This document shows, one piece after another, positions 1-7,417 of a stretch of DNA of 64,000 nucleotides. Numbering within the stretch: position 1 is the first letter of the stretch; each line of letters opens with the position of its first letter. The stretch comes from Streptomyces sp. DH-12. Lineage in GTDB: Bacteria > Actinomycetota > Actinomycetes > Streptomycetales > Streptomycetaceae. The stretch spans positions 7,354,682-7,418,681 of the forward strand of contig NZ_PPFB01000001.1 in NCBI RefSeq assembly GCF_002899455.1. The letters run 5' to 3'. A program made the translations under genes and the position numbers. The notes beneath the pieces are model-generated. The model ran no database searches. It was not told where the DNA came from and saw nothing but the letters and a program-made list of their open reading frames with translations.

Positions 1-37
1 GCGGCTTGACCGCGAACCGGCGACCACAGCGACCGCG

Positions 38-898
38 GGCACTGTCACGTTGGCTGACCGGTGGGATGACCTTCGGGTTGATCAACCTGGGAAGGGTCGT
101 CCGTGAGGAGCGCGTCGCCGTCGTACAAGGGTCACCGGTACCCGGTCGAGGTCATCTCCCACTGTGTGTGGCTGTACTTCCGTTTCCCGCTGTCGTTCCG
201 TGAGGTCGAGGAGCTGATGCGTGAGCGCGGGATCGTCGTCTCCTACGAGACGATCCGCCGTTGGTGCAGCAAGTTCGGGCAGACCTACGCAGGCGCGCTG
301 CGCCGTCGACAGCCCCAGTTCGGGGACAAGTGGCACTTGGACGAGGTCGTCATCAAGATCAACGGGCGATTGCAGTACCTGGGGCGGGCCGTCGACCAGG
401 ACGGGCACGTCCTCGGCATCCTCGTGCAGAACCGGCGGGACAAGGCCGCAGCCCGATGCTTCTTCCGCAGGCTCCCCAAGAAGACCCGCACGCCGCCGCG
501 GGTGGTCGTCACCGACAAGCTCCGCTCCTACGGCGCGGCCCTCCGCGAGGTCATGCCCTGCGTCGAGCACCGACAGTCGAAGTACCTGAACAACCAGGCG
601 GAGAACAGCCACCAGCCCACCCGGCAACGCGAACGGGGGATGAAAGGCTTCCGCTCCGTGGGCGGAGCACACCGGTTCCTGGCCGCGTTCAGCGGCATCT
701 CACCCCACTTCCGGCCCCGCCGCCATCTGATGCCCGCACACGACTACCGAGCCGAGTTGATCGTCCGCTTCGCCATCTGGAAGCACATCACCGGAGTCGT
801 CGGCTCCGCCGCCACGGCCTGACCACAGCCCGGAACCGGGCTCCAGCACGCCGCAACACACCATCAGACGCCTACCCCCGCAGCAACGTGACAGCGCC
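38..898 (+). mobile_element. IS6 family insertion sequence, copy 1
   Basis: Complete-looking element of about 861 bp around one transposase gene. The terminal inverted repeats can be read directly: GGCACTGTCACGTTG at 38-52 and CAACGTGACAGCGCC at 884-898, 14 of 15 positions matching. No target duplication is obvious. A second, frameshifted copy lies at 24063-24934. IS6 elements move by replicative cointegration and often cause adjacent deletions. Confidence 0.85.
103..822 (+). CDS. IS6 family transposase
   Basis: DDE transposase of 239 residues, normal length for IS6. An N-terminal HTH-like segment (SFREVEELMRERGI) precedes the catalytic core. The acidic triad is visible as D in KWHLDEV (about residue 79), D in VVTDKLRSY (about 143) and E in NNQAENSH (about 168). 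The start is a GTG giving VRSASPSYKGHRYP; no strong ribosome binding site is seen. The frame is uninterrupted, so this copy could be active, unlike the one at 24132-24855. Confidence 0.9.
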   Translation: MRSASPSYKGHRYPVEVISHCVWLYFRFPLSFREVEELMRERGIVVSYETIRRWCSKFGQTYAGALRRRQPQFGDKWHLDEVVIKINGRLQYLGRAVDQDGHVLGILVQNRRDKAAARCFFRRLPKKTRTPPRVVVTDKLRSYGAALREVMPCVEHRQSKYLNNQAENSHQPTRQRERGMKGFRSVGGAHRFLAAFSGISPHFRPRRHLMPAHDYRAELIVRFAIWKHITGVVGSAATA

Positions 899-1137
899 TC
901 CGGACGGGCTGTGCCCGGGGCCGACGTTGTCCTCTTCGGGCTCGGCGGGGTCGGGCAGGCTGCGGCGGGCCATCACCAGTGATGATGGGTGGGCGGGTCG
1001 GGGTCTAGGACGAAGTCGGCGGGCGGTTTGGCCCCGGCCCAGTCATGAGCGCGTGGGCCCTTCGCCCCGTCACCGCAGGAGAGCCGCTGCCAGGCATCAG
1101 CTTCCTGAGTCCCTGGTGCACCTCGGAAGACCTCGCG
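899..1137. other. intergenic stretch, no recognisable gene
   Basis: About 240 bp between the IS6 right end and the dioxygenase gene stop. On the minus strand one frame gives a short peptide ending near 980 (AHDWAGAKPPADFVLDP) that could be the tail of a lost gene, but it has no start and no family could be assigned. Confidence 0.4.
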
Positions 1138-2193
1138 TCACCCGTCGTCCCGGCAGCGGCCGGACGGTGATCGGGCGGCCGCTGCGCGCCGTGCGGCGCG
1201 CGGTGGTGAGGGGCGTCCGGGCCCGGGCTCCGGGCGCCCCTCACCACGGTCCAGGCGGGCCACGACGATCAGGTGGGGGAAGGTGAGGGCGGCCAGCAGG
1301 ACCACTCCGCCGGCCGCTGTCCGGCCGTCCGTCAGAAAGGCACGGGGTAGGGCGGTGAGGGAGGCGAGGGCGGTCAGCGCGGCGGCCGTGGGGGCGGCCG
1401 CTTGACGGCCGAACCTGCGCAGCACCGCTGCGGTGTGCCCGGCCCGCAGTGCCGGTGCGTTGGCGGGGTCGGCCAGGAGCAGCCGGGCGATGTGCCGTAC
1501 CGAGTGCCAGGCGCCGAAGTAGGCGCCGAACGCCACCAGGGGTGGTACCAGGCCGAACAGCGCGGTGAGCAGCAACAGTTCGGCGGCTTGTCGGTGCCGT
1601 CCGTCCCGCAGTGCCGTCCCGCAGCAGACCGCCACGGCTGCTCCGGCCAGTACCGCAGTGGCCGTCCGCACCGGCGCGGCCAGCAGCCAGTCGGCGCCGG
1701 GGGCGAGCTGCCGCACCACTGGGCGCACTTGCTCGGGCCATAGCGCCAGGGGCAGTACGGCGGTGACCGTTCCGTGGGCGAGGGCGTGCACCGCCCGCGG
1801 AGCCGGATCCGTCGGACCGTCGCGCAGGGCGCAGAACCGGGCGTCGCCGTAGCCGAAGTGCAGTGCGGAGACTGCCAGGAAGACACAGAACACGCAGGCC
1901 GGCACGGTCAGGGCGACGGTGGGGACGGCCGCTGCCGCTGCGGCGTAGCCGAGCGGGACGACCGTCCGGTGCCTGGCCGCGGGCCGGGAGCCGCGCTGGA
2001 ACCAGCCGGGCACCAGGTGGTCGACGGCGCCGTGCGGCAGGCCGACCACCAGACCGATCAGGAACACCGCGACCCCCCAGCGCCACCACACCTGCGGTGC
2101 CACCAGGCCAACGGCGAGCACGGCCGCCACCGCACCGGTGGAGATCCGGTCGGCCGGCACCAGGACGCGGGCCGCCGGGCCGGGAGCGGCCAC
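1138..2193 (-). CDS. blh: Brp/Blh family beta-carotene 15,15'-dioxygenase
   Basis: Membrane enzyme of 351 residues predicted to cleave beta-carotene into two retinal molecules, the chromophore of rhodopsins. Family hallmarks are visible: GLPHGAVDH near residue 52, HFGYGD near 112 and WHSVRH near 230, carrying the histidines that bind the catalytic iron in this family. Several hydrophobic segments fit the multi-helix Blh fold. It starts 6 bp after the rhodopsin stop on the same strand, so the two are almost certainly co-transcribed. The C-terminal 35 residues are Arg/Pro/Gly-rich and probably disordered. No carotenoid biosynthesis gene lies in the window, so beta-carotene must come from elsewhere. 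Confidence 0.88.
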   Translation of the reverse strand: MAAPGPAARVLVPADRISTGAVAAVLAVGLVAPQVWWRWGVAVFLIGLVVGLPHGAVDHLVPGWFQRGSRPAARHRTVVPLGYAAAAAAVPTVALTVPACVFCVFLAVSALHFGYGDARFCALRDGPTDPAPRAVHALAHGTVTAVLPLALWPEQVRPVVRQLAPGADWLLAAPVRTATAVLAGAAVAVCCGTALRDGRHRQAAELLLLTALFGLVPPLVAFGAYFGAWHSVRHIARLLLADPANAPALRAGHTAAVLRRFGRQAAAPTAAALTALASLTALPRAFLTDGRTAAGGVVLLAALTFPHLIVVARLDRGEGRPEPGPGRPSPPRAARRAAAARSPSGRCRDDG

Positions 2194-2199
2194 CGGGTG

Positions 2200-3252
2200 T
2201 CACCGGGCCGTGCCGGTGCCACCGCGGCCGTGGTCCCCGCCGGTGCCGTCCCCGCCACCCTCGCGCACCGGCAGCGGGGCGGGGCGGGCGCTGTGCCCGG
2301 TCAGGGCCGCCGCCACCGGGGGCCAGGCATCGGCCCGTTTGACGTGCGAGATCCACACCTCCTCCGGGTGGGTCCCGGTGCCGCTGCGGATGTCGTCGGC
2401 GGTGCGCAGCTTGGCCACCTTGTGGATCAGCATGCCGAACCAGACCTTGGCGGCGACATCGGCCGCGCAAAAGCCGAGTTGGGTGACGAGAGCCCAGGCC
2501 ACCAGGTGGGATTCGGGGCCGACGGACTGCTGGATCAGGTAGATCAGCGGGTAGGCGCCGAAGACGCTCAGCAGCAGGACGGTCGCCCGTTTCAGAACGG
2601 TGTACGCCTCCGGCGGCAGCTCGTCGCGGCCTGCCAGCACCGCGTATCCCAGCACCGCGTACAGCACGAGGAAGAACACGGTGCTGATCGCGCCCCACAC
2701 CACCAGCCACAGCACCCGGTTGCCGTTGTCGAGTACCTGGGCGCCGAGGAAACCGGCGAGGACCATCAGGAAGGATGCCACCACGCCCGTGCTGCGCAGC
2801 ACGGACATCCGCCGTCCGGCGACGGCGCACACGGCGAGCAGTTCCACGGCGAGCAGCGGCACCGTGACCGACCAGTCCGCGTACCGCATCCCACCGTCGA
2901 ACTCGGTGTCGGCCACCGGTACATACCGTTCCTCCCGGAGGGTGAAGGAGGTCTTCCAGCTGATGAAGAGTTCCACGTAGGCGAGGAAGGCCAGCAGCTG
3001 GAGCAGGGCGCTGGCGTCGCTCGCCGCCCGGTAGCGCGGGGCCGTTTCACTCCGGGTGACGAAGGCGTGCAAGGAACCCGCCAACAGTGCCAGAGCGGTT
3101 GCCATCAGGGCGTACTGCACCATGCGGTACTCGCCCGCCGTGTAGGTCAGCACGCCGGAGAACTCGCCCCGCACCGGGGGCGCCGCCGGCACGAAGGTGC
3201 CACTTTTCCCCGCGGCGCCGAAAGCGGCGCCCATCGTCCGTGCGAGCAGCAT
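2200..3252 (-). CDS. Microbial (type 1) rhodopsin, predicted light-driven proton pump
   Basis: Seven-helix retinal protein of 350 residues. The start ATG at 3252 was chosen because AGGGGAC precedes it; the frame is open further upstream. Helix C reads MRYADWSVTVPLLAVELL, giving D126, T130 and E137 at the bacteriorhodopsin D85/T89/D96 positions (a DTE motif, as in proton-pumping proteorhodopsins). Helix G has D265 and the Schiff-base lysine K269 (CAADVAAKVWFG). The retinal-pocket Trp of helix C is kept (W127), but in helix F (SVFGAYPLIY) the usual Trp is F231 and the next one is Y238. A Gly-rich tail of about 40 residues follows. Outward proton pumping is inferred from the motif only. Confidence 0.9.
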   Translation of the reverse strand: MLLARTMGAAFGAAGKSGTFVPAAPPVRGEFSGVLTYTAGEYRMVQYALMATALALLAGSLHAFVTRSETAPRYRAASDASALLQLLAFLAYVELFISWKTSFTLREERYVPVADTEFDGGMRYADWSVTVPLLAVELLAVCAVAGRRMSVLRSTGVVASFLMVLAGFLGAQVLDNGNRVLWLVVWGAISTVFFLVLYAVLGYAVLAGRDELPPEAYTVLKRATVLLLSVFGAYPLIYLIQQSVGPESHLVAWALVTQLGFCAADVAAKVWFGMLIHKVAKLRTADDIRSGTGTHPEEVWISHVKRADAWPPVAAALTGHSARPAPLPVREGGGDGTGGDHGRGGTGTAR

Positions 3253-3275
3253 GACCGTCCCCTGGGCCGGAGCGG

Positions 3276-3340
3276 CCGGGTGGACGACGGAACCCGTCGT
3301 CCACCCGGTGCGTGTGCGCCAGCCCGGCTGGCGCACACGC
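3276..3340. promoter_or_regulatory. two back-to-back perfect hairpins in the rhodopsin leader
   Basis: Hairpin 1 (3276-3308) has a 15-bp perfect stem, CCGGGTGGACGACGG, with a 3-nt loop. Hairpin 2 (3310-3340) has a 13-bp perfect stem, GCGTGTGCGCCAG, with a CCCGG loop. They lie 24 nt upstream of the rhodopsin start, just beyond its ribosome binding site, on the 5' side of the operon. They could be an attenuator or leader structure, operators for dimeric repressors, or terminators for transcription entering from the right. Confidence 0.65.
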
Positions 3341-3544
3341 TCGAGTACGCGATCACGTTAGGGAGACACTGGGCGGACGGCGACCGGAGCGGGTCCGCCG
3401 GAGCGACGTCCCGGCCGTCCGGGCCGGACGGAACCGGTGACCGCGGGGCCGCCCGAGGCGGGGATCGGCCCCGACACGGCCGGGCTCCGTGCCCTGATCG
3501 ACGGTGCCCCGGTAATCGGTGCGGCGGGGTGCGCCGCCTTCAGC

Positions 3545-3582
3545 GCTCCAGTCGCGGTTCGCTGTCTTTGCTGGTCAGAGGC
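3545..3582. repeat. decayed IS701-type terminal sequence
   Basis: The sequence around TCGCGGTTCGCTGTC and CTGGTCAGAGGC closely resembles the left tip of the complete IS701 element at 17748. It is a solo end with no transposase attached and is followed at once by an IS3 fragment, so it marks an old deletion junction. Confidence 0.6.
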
Positions 3583-3594
3583 GCCTTCTGGAGT

Positions 3595-3685
3595 CCCCAT
3601 CGAGTTCGAGGAGAAGCACTACGCCGACCAGGCAACGGCCGAACCGGTGAACCTGAAACCCCGCCAACCCCTCCTGACCAGCTAG
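3595..3685 (+). pseudogene. IS3 family transposase, 3' terminal remnant
   Basis: Only the last 30 or so codons survive (PIEFEEKHYADQ and onwards, stop at 3683-3685). The same C-terminal sequence occurs in the remnant at 49600-49759 (PIEYEEKHYADQ), and both are followed by a similar GC-rich tip with GCGGGGGAA, so they come from the same IS3 type. That type differs from the two complete IS3 copies at 36764 and 43457. Confidence 0.7.
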
Positions 3686-3942
3686 TCAGCGCCTCCCGCA
3701 CAGCGGGGGAAGCTCACGCGCATGGTCATCGCCCGGCCTGGTTCCGGCTCGGATGGCGGGGCGGCCAGAGCGGCCTTGGCAGCCAGTCGGAGATTCCTGA
3801 TCATTGGATTCGGGTCGCCCTTGCGGCTGATCAGGACGACCTGGCTGGGGGGGGAGCGCCCTCGATCGGGATGGTGACGAGGCTGGGACGCAGTGATTCC
3901 CAATGTGGTTTGTCAAGCCTGATGTGACGCCTGGTGTGTTGG

Positions 3943-4558
3943 CTATGCCGCTGCGTGGTCGGGCCGAGGTGGCTCGACGGTGAAGGTGCGGTGGTCGCGT
4001 ATGAGCGCCCACAGCACGTCGAGGCGCCGCCGGGAGTGCGAGCACCGCCTGCTTGTGTGTCTTCCCTTCATCGCGTTTGCGTTGGTAGAAGGCCTGTGAG
4101 GTGGGGCAGCAGCGTGCGGCGACTTGGGCGGACAGGTAGAAGACACGTAGGAGCCGACGGTGGTAGCGGCGGGGGCGGCGCATGTTGCCGCTGATCTTGC
4201 CGGAGTCCTTCGGGACCGGGGCCAGGCCGGCGACGCCGGCCAGGCGCCCTGCGCTGCCGAAGGAGGCGATGTCACCACCGGTGCAGGCGACCAACTCGGC
4301 GCCGGGCAGGCTGCCGATGCCGGGCATGCTCGTGATCGCCTCGGCGTGCCGGTGCTTGCGGAACCGGGCCTCGATCTGCGCATCAATGCGGGCGATCTCC
4401 TGGTCCAGCTCGGCGACCGCTCGGGCCAGCGTGCATGCCATGACCGCGGCTGTCTTCTCACCGGGGATCTGCGTGTGTTGCAGGTTCGCGGCTTCGATCG
4501 CTGCGGCCGCGACGGCGGACGCGTTGCGGACCTTGCGGTTGGCTAACCAAGCGGTGAG
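3943..4558 (-). pseudogene. IS110 family transposase, C-terminal fragment
   Basis: Encodes the C-terminal Transposase_20 part of an IS110 enzyme. The signature TSMPGIGSLPGAELVA is followed by FGSAGRLAGVAGLAP and KISGNMRRPRRYHR. The N-terminal DEDD/RuvC catalytic domain is missing: the frame joins unrelated sequence at about 4555, where the next gene begins on the other strand. A second lesion, a frameshift near 4050, separates KTHKQAVLAL from LDVLWALIRDHRTF. It is therefore inactive. The junction indicates it truncated the 5' end of the gene at 4572. Confidence 0.8.
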
Positions 4559-4571
4559 CCGTGACTGGCCC

Positions 4572-5633
4572 ATGGGACTGCTGGAGCCGAAGGGCATACG
4601 GGTCTCGGCGCTGCGCGAAGAGAAGTACGACGCGGTCACCGGGGAGCTGCTCGGCACGAGCTACGACGACCGCTCCGCGGCTGTCACCTCGACGGCCGCC
4701 GAACTCCACCGTGCCGGGATCGGGCACCGGCTCGGCTTCGCCACCGAGATTCCGCACCGGCTCGCGGACGGCTACGTCCAGCGGGCGGACCTGGTGGTGC
4801 GGGTGCCGGCGGCTGGGGTGCCGGTGCTGCTGCTGGAGATCGACCGCCGTACCGAGGACGCGCATGATCTGGTGACCAAGCTGCGCCGGTACTGGGAGTG
4901 GGGCCGGCTGCTCCCGAAGGATGCGGCCAAGCTCACCGTGGACCTGGTCCGTTCCCGGCCGGGCGCGATCGAGAACGTCGACCACGAGAAGCGGCTGTGG
5001 CGCCGGGTCCACCCGCCAACCGGACGGGAGGGCCTGGTGCCCCTCGCGTTCGTATTCGCCGACACCACCGAGGTGAAGGTCGACAACACGGTGAAGGTCC
5101 TCGAGGAAGCCGGCCGCCGCTACTGGGCGCCGCGCCGGTACGAGACCTACTACCAAGAGGCGATCACGGCGAAGGACTACAGCCAAGCCGTGCCGGTCGT
5201 CGTCACCACCCTGGAGCAGCTCCAACAGCACGGCGCGGATGCGGCAGTGTGGCGGCGCCTGGGGCGCAAGGACGAACAGACCCTGACCGACGCGCTCGAC
5301 AACCCCGACGGCCACGCTCTCTACCGCCGCCAGTACGCCCACGCCGAAGCGGAAGACGAGCGGCGCCGCGTGGCTGAGCGGGAGGCACAGCGGCCGGTGT
5401 GCAAGTGGTGCGAAAGGAAGTTCACCGACCAGCGCTGGGAGGAGACCACCACGAGAACGGCCTGGAAGGCCGGGGACCTGTCGCTGTGCAGCGACTGCCA
5501 CGCCGACGACGTCGCCCGCAAGGAAGCCGCCGCCGAAGCAGCCCGCCTCCAGGCCGCCACACCACCGGAACCGGAGCCGGAGCACGACCAGGAGCCGGGC
5601 AAGCTCCGCGGCCTGTTCCGCCGCCGCGGCTGA
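4572..5633 (+). CDS. replication-relaxation family protein, 5'-truncated
   Basis: Open frame of 353 residues from the ATG at 4572 (MGLLEPKGIRVSALREEKY). The central part (DLVVRVPAAGVPVLLLEIDR, then HDLVTKLRRYWEWGR) resembles the nuclease-like core of streptomycete replication-relaxation proteins found on plasmids and integrative elements. The C-terminal part has two Cys pairs, CKWC and CSDC, likely a zinc ribbon, then a charged tail. The N-terminal winged-helix part expected of the family is absent because the IS110 fragment abuts the start. A 115-bp relic of a close homologue survives at 23948-24062. Family assignment is from memory of similar proteins, not a search. Confidence 0.55.
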   Translation: MGLLEPKGIRVSALREEKYDAVTGELLGTSYDDRSAAVTSTAAELHRAGIGHRLGFATEIPHRLADGYVQRADLVVRVPAAGVPVLLLEIDRRTEDAHDLVTKLRRYWEWGRLLPKDAAKLTVDLVRSRPGAIENVDHEKRLWRRVHPPTGREGLVPLAFVFADTTEVKVDNTVKVLEEAGRRYWAPRRYETYYQEAITAKDYSQAVPVVVTTLEQLQQHGADAAVWRRLGRKDEQTLTDALDNPDGHALYRRQYAHAEAEDERRRVAEREAQRPVCKWCERKFTDQRWEETTTRTAWKAGDLSLCSDCHADDVARKEAAAEAARLQAATPPEPEPEHDQEPGKLRGLFRRRG

Positions 5634-5645
5634 CCCCACACGGCT

Positions 5646-5685
5646 ACGCCGCCCCTCCCTGTCGGACACAGAGGAGAGGCGGCGT
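5646..5685. terminator. bidirectional terminator-like hairpin
   Basis: ACGCCGCC and CTCC on the left arm pair with GGAG and GGCGGCGT on the right arm around a CTGTCGGACA loop region. It lies between the convergent ends of the genes at 4572-5633 and 5705-6386. Confidence 0.6.
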
Positions 5686-5704
5686 CGACGAGCAGCGGCT
5701 CGGG

Positions 5705-6386
5705 TCAGGCCGGGGCGGCCTGCTTGGCCAGCGCGGCGAGCGGGGAGCGCCGGCCCTTCTCCACCGCGCGCAGCTGCTCCCAATCGACCTCGGGATGGGA
5801 GGGGACGACCGCGTCGCGGAGGCCGTGGTGTAGAGCGCGACGTCGACAGCCCCGGCACGGCTGGTGCCGAAGCGGACCTCGATCGACTGCGGGGAGCCGA
5901 CCCATCCGAGCCGGACCATGTGGTCGAAGTCGGCACGACGGACCCGAAGGCGAGCGGCGGCCTGCTCGGGCCCGAGCGGGATATCGGCGGCGACCAGGTC
6001 CGCCAAGTCCTCGCGTCGGCAGACCTCCGCGACCTGACCGGGGTGGTGCAGCGTCCCGTCCGGGTTCGCGCTCAGGCCGACCAGGAGGCCCCGCTCGACG
6101 AACCGGCGCACCACGAACGCCGTCACGTTCGTCTTCTCGCCGATCACGTTCGGGGTGCCGAGCGCATCGGCGATCCGGTCGGCCGCCGCGCCGCCGGAGA
6201 TCGGCGGGGAGGGCATCGCGGCCCGGATGGCGTCGGCGTCCAGCGCCTCCACGGCGGCCCGGGACCACTGTAGGACGACGCGTCCGGGGCCGGGATCAGG
6301 CCGATGTGTCAGGCCCACCGGAAGGCGGCTGCGGGCACCTTCAGGCGCTTGGCGGCCTGTCCCGCGGCGTACTCGGTTCGTCGCAT
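5705..6386 (-). pseudogene. small HTH (MerR/excisionase-like) protein, decayed
   Basis: A gene can be followed from the ATG at 6386, which has a good AGAGGTGA ribosome site (MRRTEYAAGQAAKRLKVPAA), to the stop at 5705. It carries three lesions: an in-frame TGA after RLKVPAAAFRWA, a frameshift near 6280 before QWSRAAVEAL, and another near 5830 between DVALYTT and HPEVDWEQLRAVEKGRRS. The N-terminal segment looks like a MerR-type helix-turn-helix. The middle part (GPEQAAARLRVRRADFDHMV) looks like a second HTH. Similar streptomycete proteins often neighbour replication-relaxation genes. No longer functional as read. Confidence 0.7.
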
Positions 6387-6599
6387 GAGATCACCTCTCG
6401 CTCGTTCACCGGAAGCGGCAGACAAAACATGATAAAGCACCTAAAAAGCTGTCAATATCCCCTTAAGTAAGGCAAGTTGGACGCACTCCGTCAGAACTGC
6501 GCCCGCGTACGCGAAGGGAAATCACCCGTCCGGATGGCACGGCGATGGTCCGCCGATCCGCGGTATTGACCGGGCGCGCAGGGCGCGGGACGGTCGTCA

Positions 6600-6615
6600 C
6601 GCAACTACGCGCAAC
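6600..6615. promoter_or_regulatory. candidate operator CGCAACTACGCGCAAC
   Basis: A 16-nt sequence with a repeated CGCAA half-site, 21 bp upstream of the gene at 6637. A near-identical copy (CGCAATTACCCGCAAT) lies at 8275-8290 upstream of the next gene group. The XRE regulator encoded between them is the obvious candidate ligand. Confidence 0.5.
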
Positions 6616-6636
6616 CGGCTCGCTTCGGAGGGGATC

Positions 6637-6891
6637 ATGGCGTTACTTTTCTTCGGCACGGACCCGAACTCGGGCGGAGGAAACTGCCCGGCGGTGTGGG
6701 TGGACACCGACACCGCTCACGGCCCGGAACTGGTTCTGCAGGGCAAGTTCGCCGACGCGGCGACCCGGGCCACCTGCCGTCAGGACAGCCCGCCTGCAGA
6801 CGACGAGGGGATCGTCCGGATCCCGCTCAGCATGGTGGAGCAGATCAGGAGGGCGTGCGATGCCGCAGAGGCCGCCGGCACTCAGCTTTGA
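6637..6891 (+). CDS. conserved hypothetical protein of the DUF6879/XRE cassette
   Basis: Protein of 84 residues starting with an ATG preceded by GGAGGGG (about 6627-6633). It reads MALLFFGTDPNSGGGNCPAVWV, has two cysteines and ends in an amphipathic helix (RRACDAAEAAGTQ). Short acidic proteins of this kind commonly precede DUF6879 and DUF5753 genes in Streptomyces. Its 3' end overlaps the DUF6879 gene by 32 bp, which suggests translational coupling. No biochemical function is known to me. Confidence 0.7.
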   Translation: MALLFFGTDPNSGGGNCPAVWVDTDTAHGPELVLQGKFADAATRATCRQDSPPADDEGIVRIPLSMVEQIRRACDAAEAAGTQL

Positions 6892-7387
6892 GGACCTGCT
6901 CGACTCCGCCCAGACCCACGCCCTGCACCTGGAGCTCCGCGACGTCTACGCCGTCGGGGAGGAGCGCGAGGTCTACGACGCCTTCCTGCGCGACGGGAGC
7001 GTGCCCGCAGACGACTCGGAGTTCTGGAGCGGGTGGCTGCCACTGGTCCAGCGGACCGTCGCCCGCGGCGTGCAGGTCTGCCGGGCCCGGATCGTCTCCG
7101 AGCCCGTCACCGACTACATCCGCTTCGAGCACGCCATCACCGACGCCAACCTCCGCGCCGGCGAACAGGTCCGCTGGCTGTCCCGCCGCCGCGCCTCTGC
7201 CCTCGCCCTGCCCGGCAACGACTTCTGGCTCATCGACGACCGCCTCGTGCGCTGGAACCTGTTCTCCGGTGACGGCCAGGCCCTCGAGCCCGACCACACC
7301 GACGACCCCGCCGCGGTCAAGCTGTGCGTGGAGGCGTTCCGCTCGGTGTGGGACCTGGCCATCGACCACGCCGACTACCGCATCTGA
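6860..7387 (+). CDS. DUF6879 family protein
   Basis: Protein of 175 residues from the ATG at 6860 (MPQRPPALSFEDLLDSAQTH). The family pattern is visible: a central YIRFEHAITDANLRAGEQVRW, then LALPGNDFWLIDDRLVRWNLF. DUF6879 proteins are typically encoded beside an XRE/DUF5753 regulator, in cassettes of the WhiJ/AbaA type that modulate development and antibiotic production. A repressor-partner role is inferred from that context. The start lies inside the preceding gene and the XRE gene begins 30 bp downstream, so the three form one operon. Confidence 0.75.
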   Translation: MPQRPPALSFEDLLDSAQTHALHLELRDVYAVGEEREVYDAFLRDGSVPADDSEFWSGWLPLVQRTVARGVQVCRARIVSEPVTDYIRFEHAITDANLRAGEQVRWLSRRRASALALPGNDFWLIDDRLVRWNLFSGDGQALEPDHTDDPAAVKLCVEAFRSVWDLAIDHADYRI

Positions 7388-7417
7388 CCGACGCGCAACC
7401 CAAGGGCCCCGCACCTC

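Noticed and set aside
261..1286. Long 341-residue open frame across the IS6 transposase and beyond
   Set aside because: It is an antiphase shadow of the transposase with Arg/Pro/Gly-rich composition typical of GC-rich third-position artefacts.
1774..3927. 717-residue plus-strand frame opposite the rhodopsin operon
   Set aside because: Mirror of two well-supported membrane protein genes.
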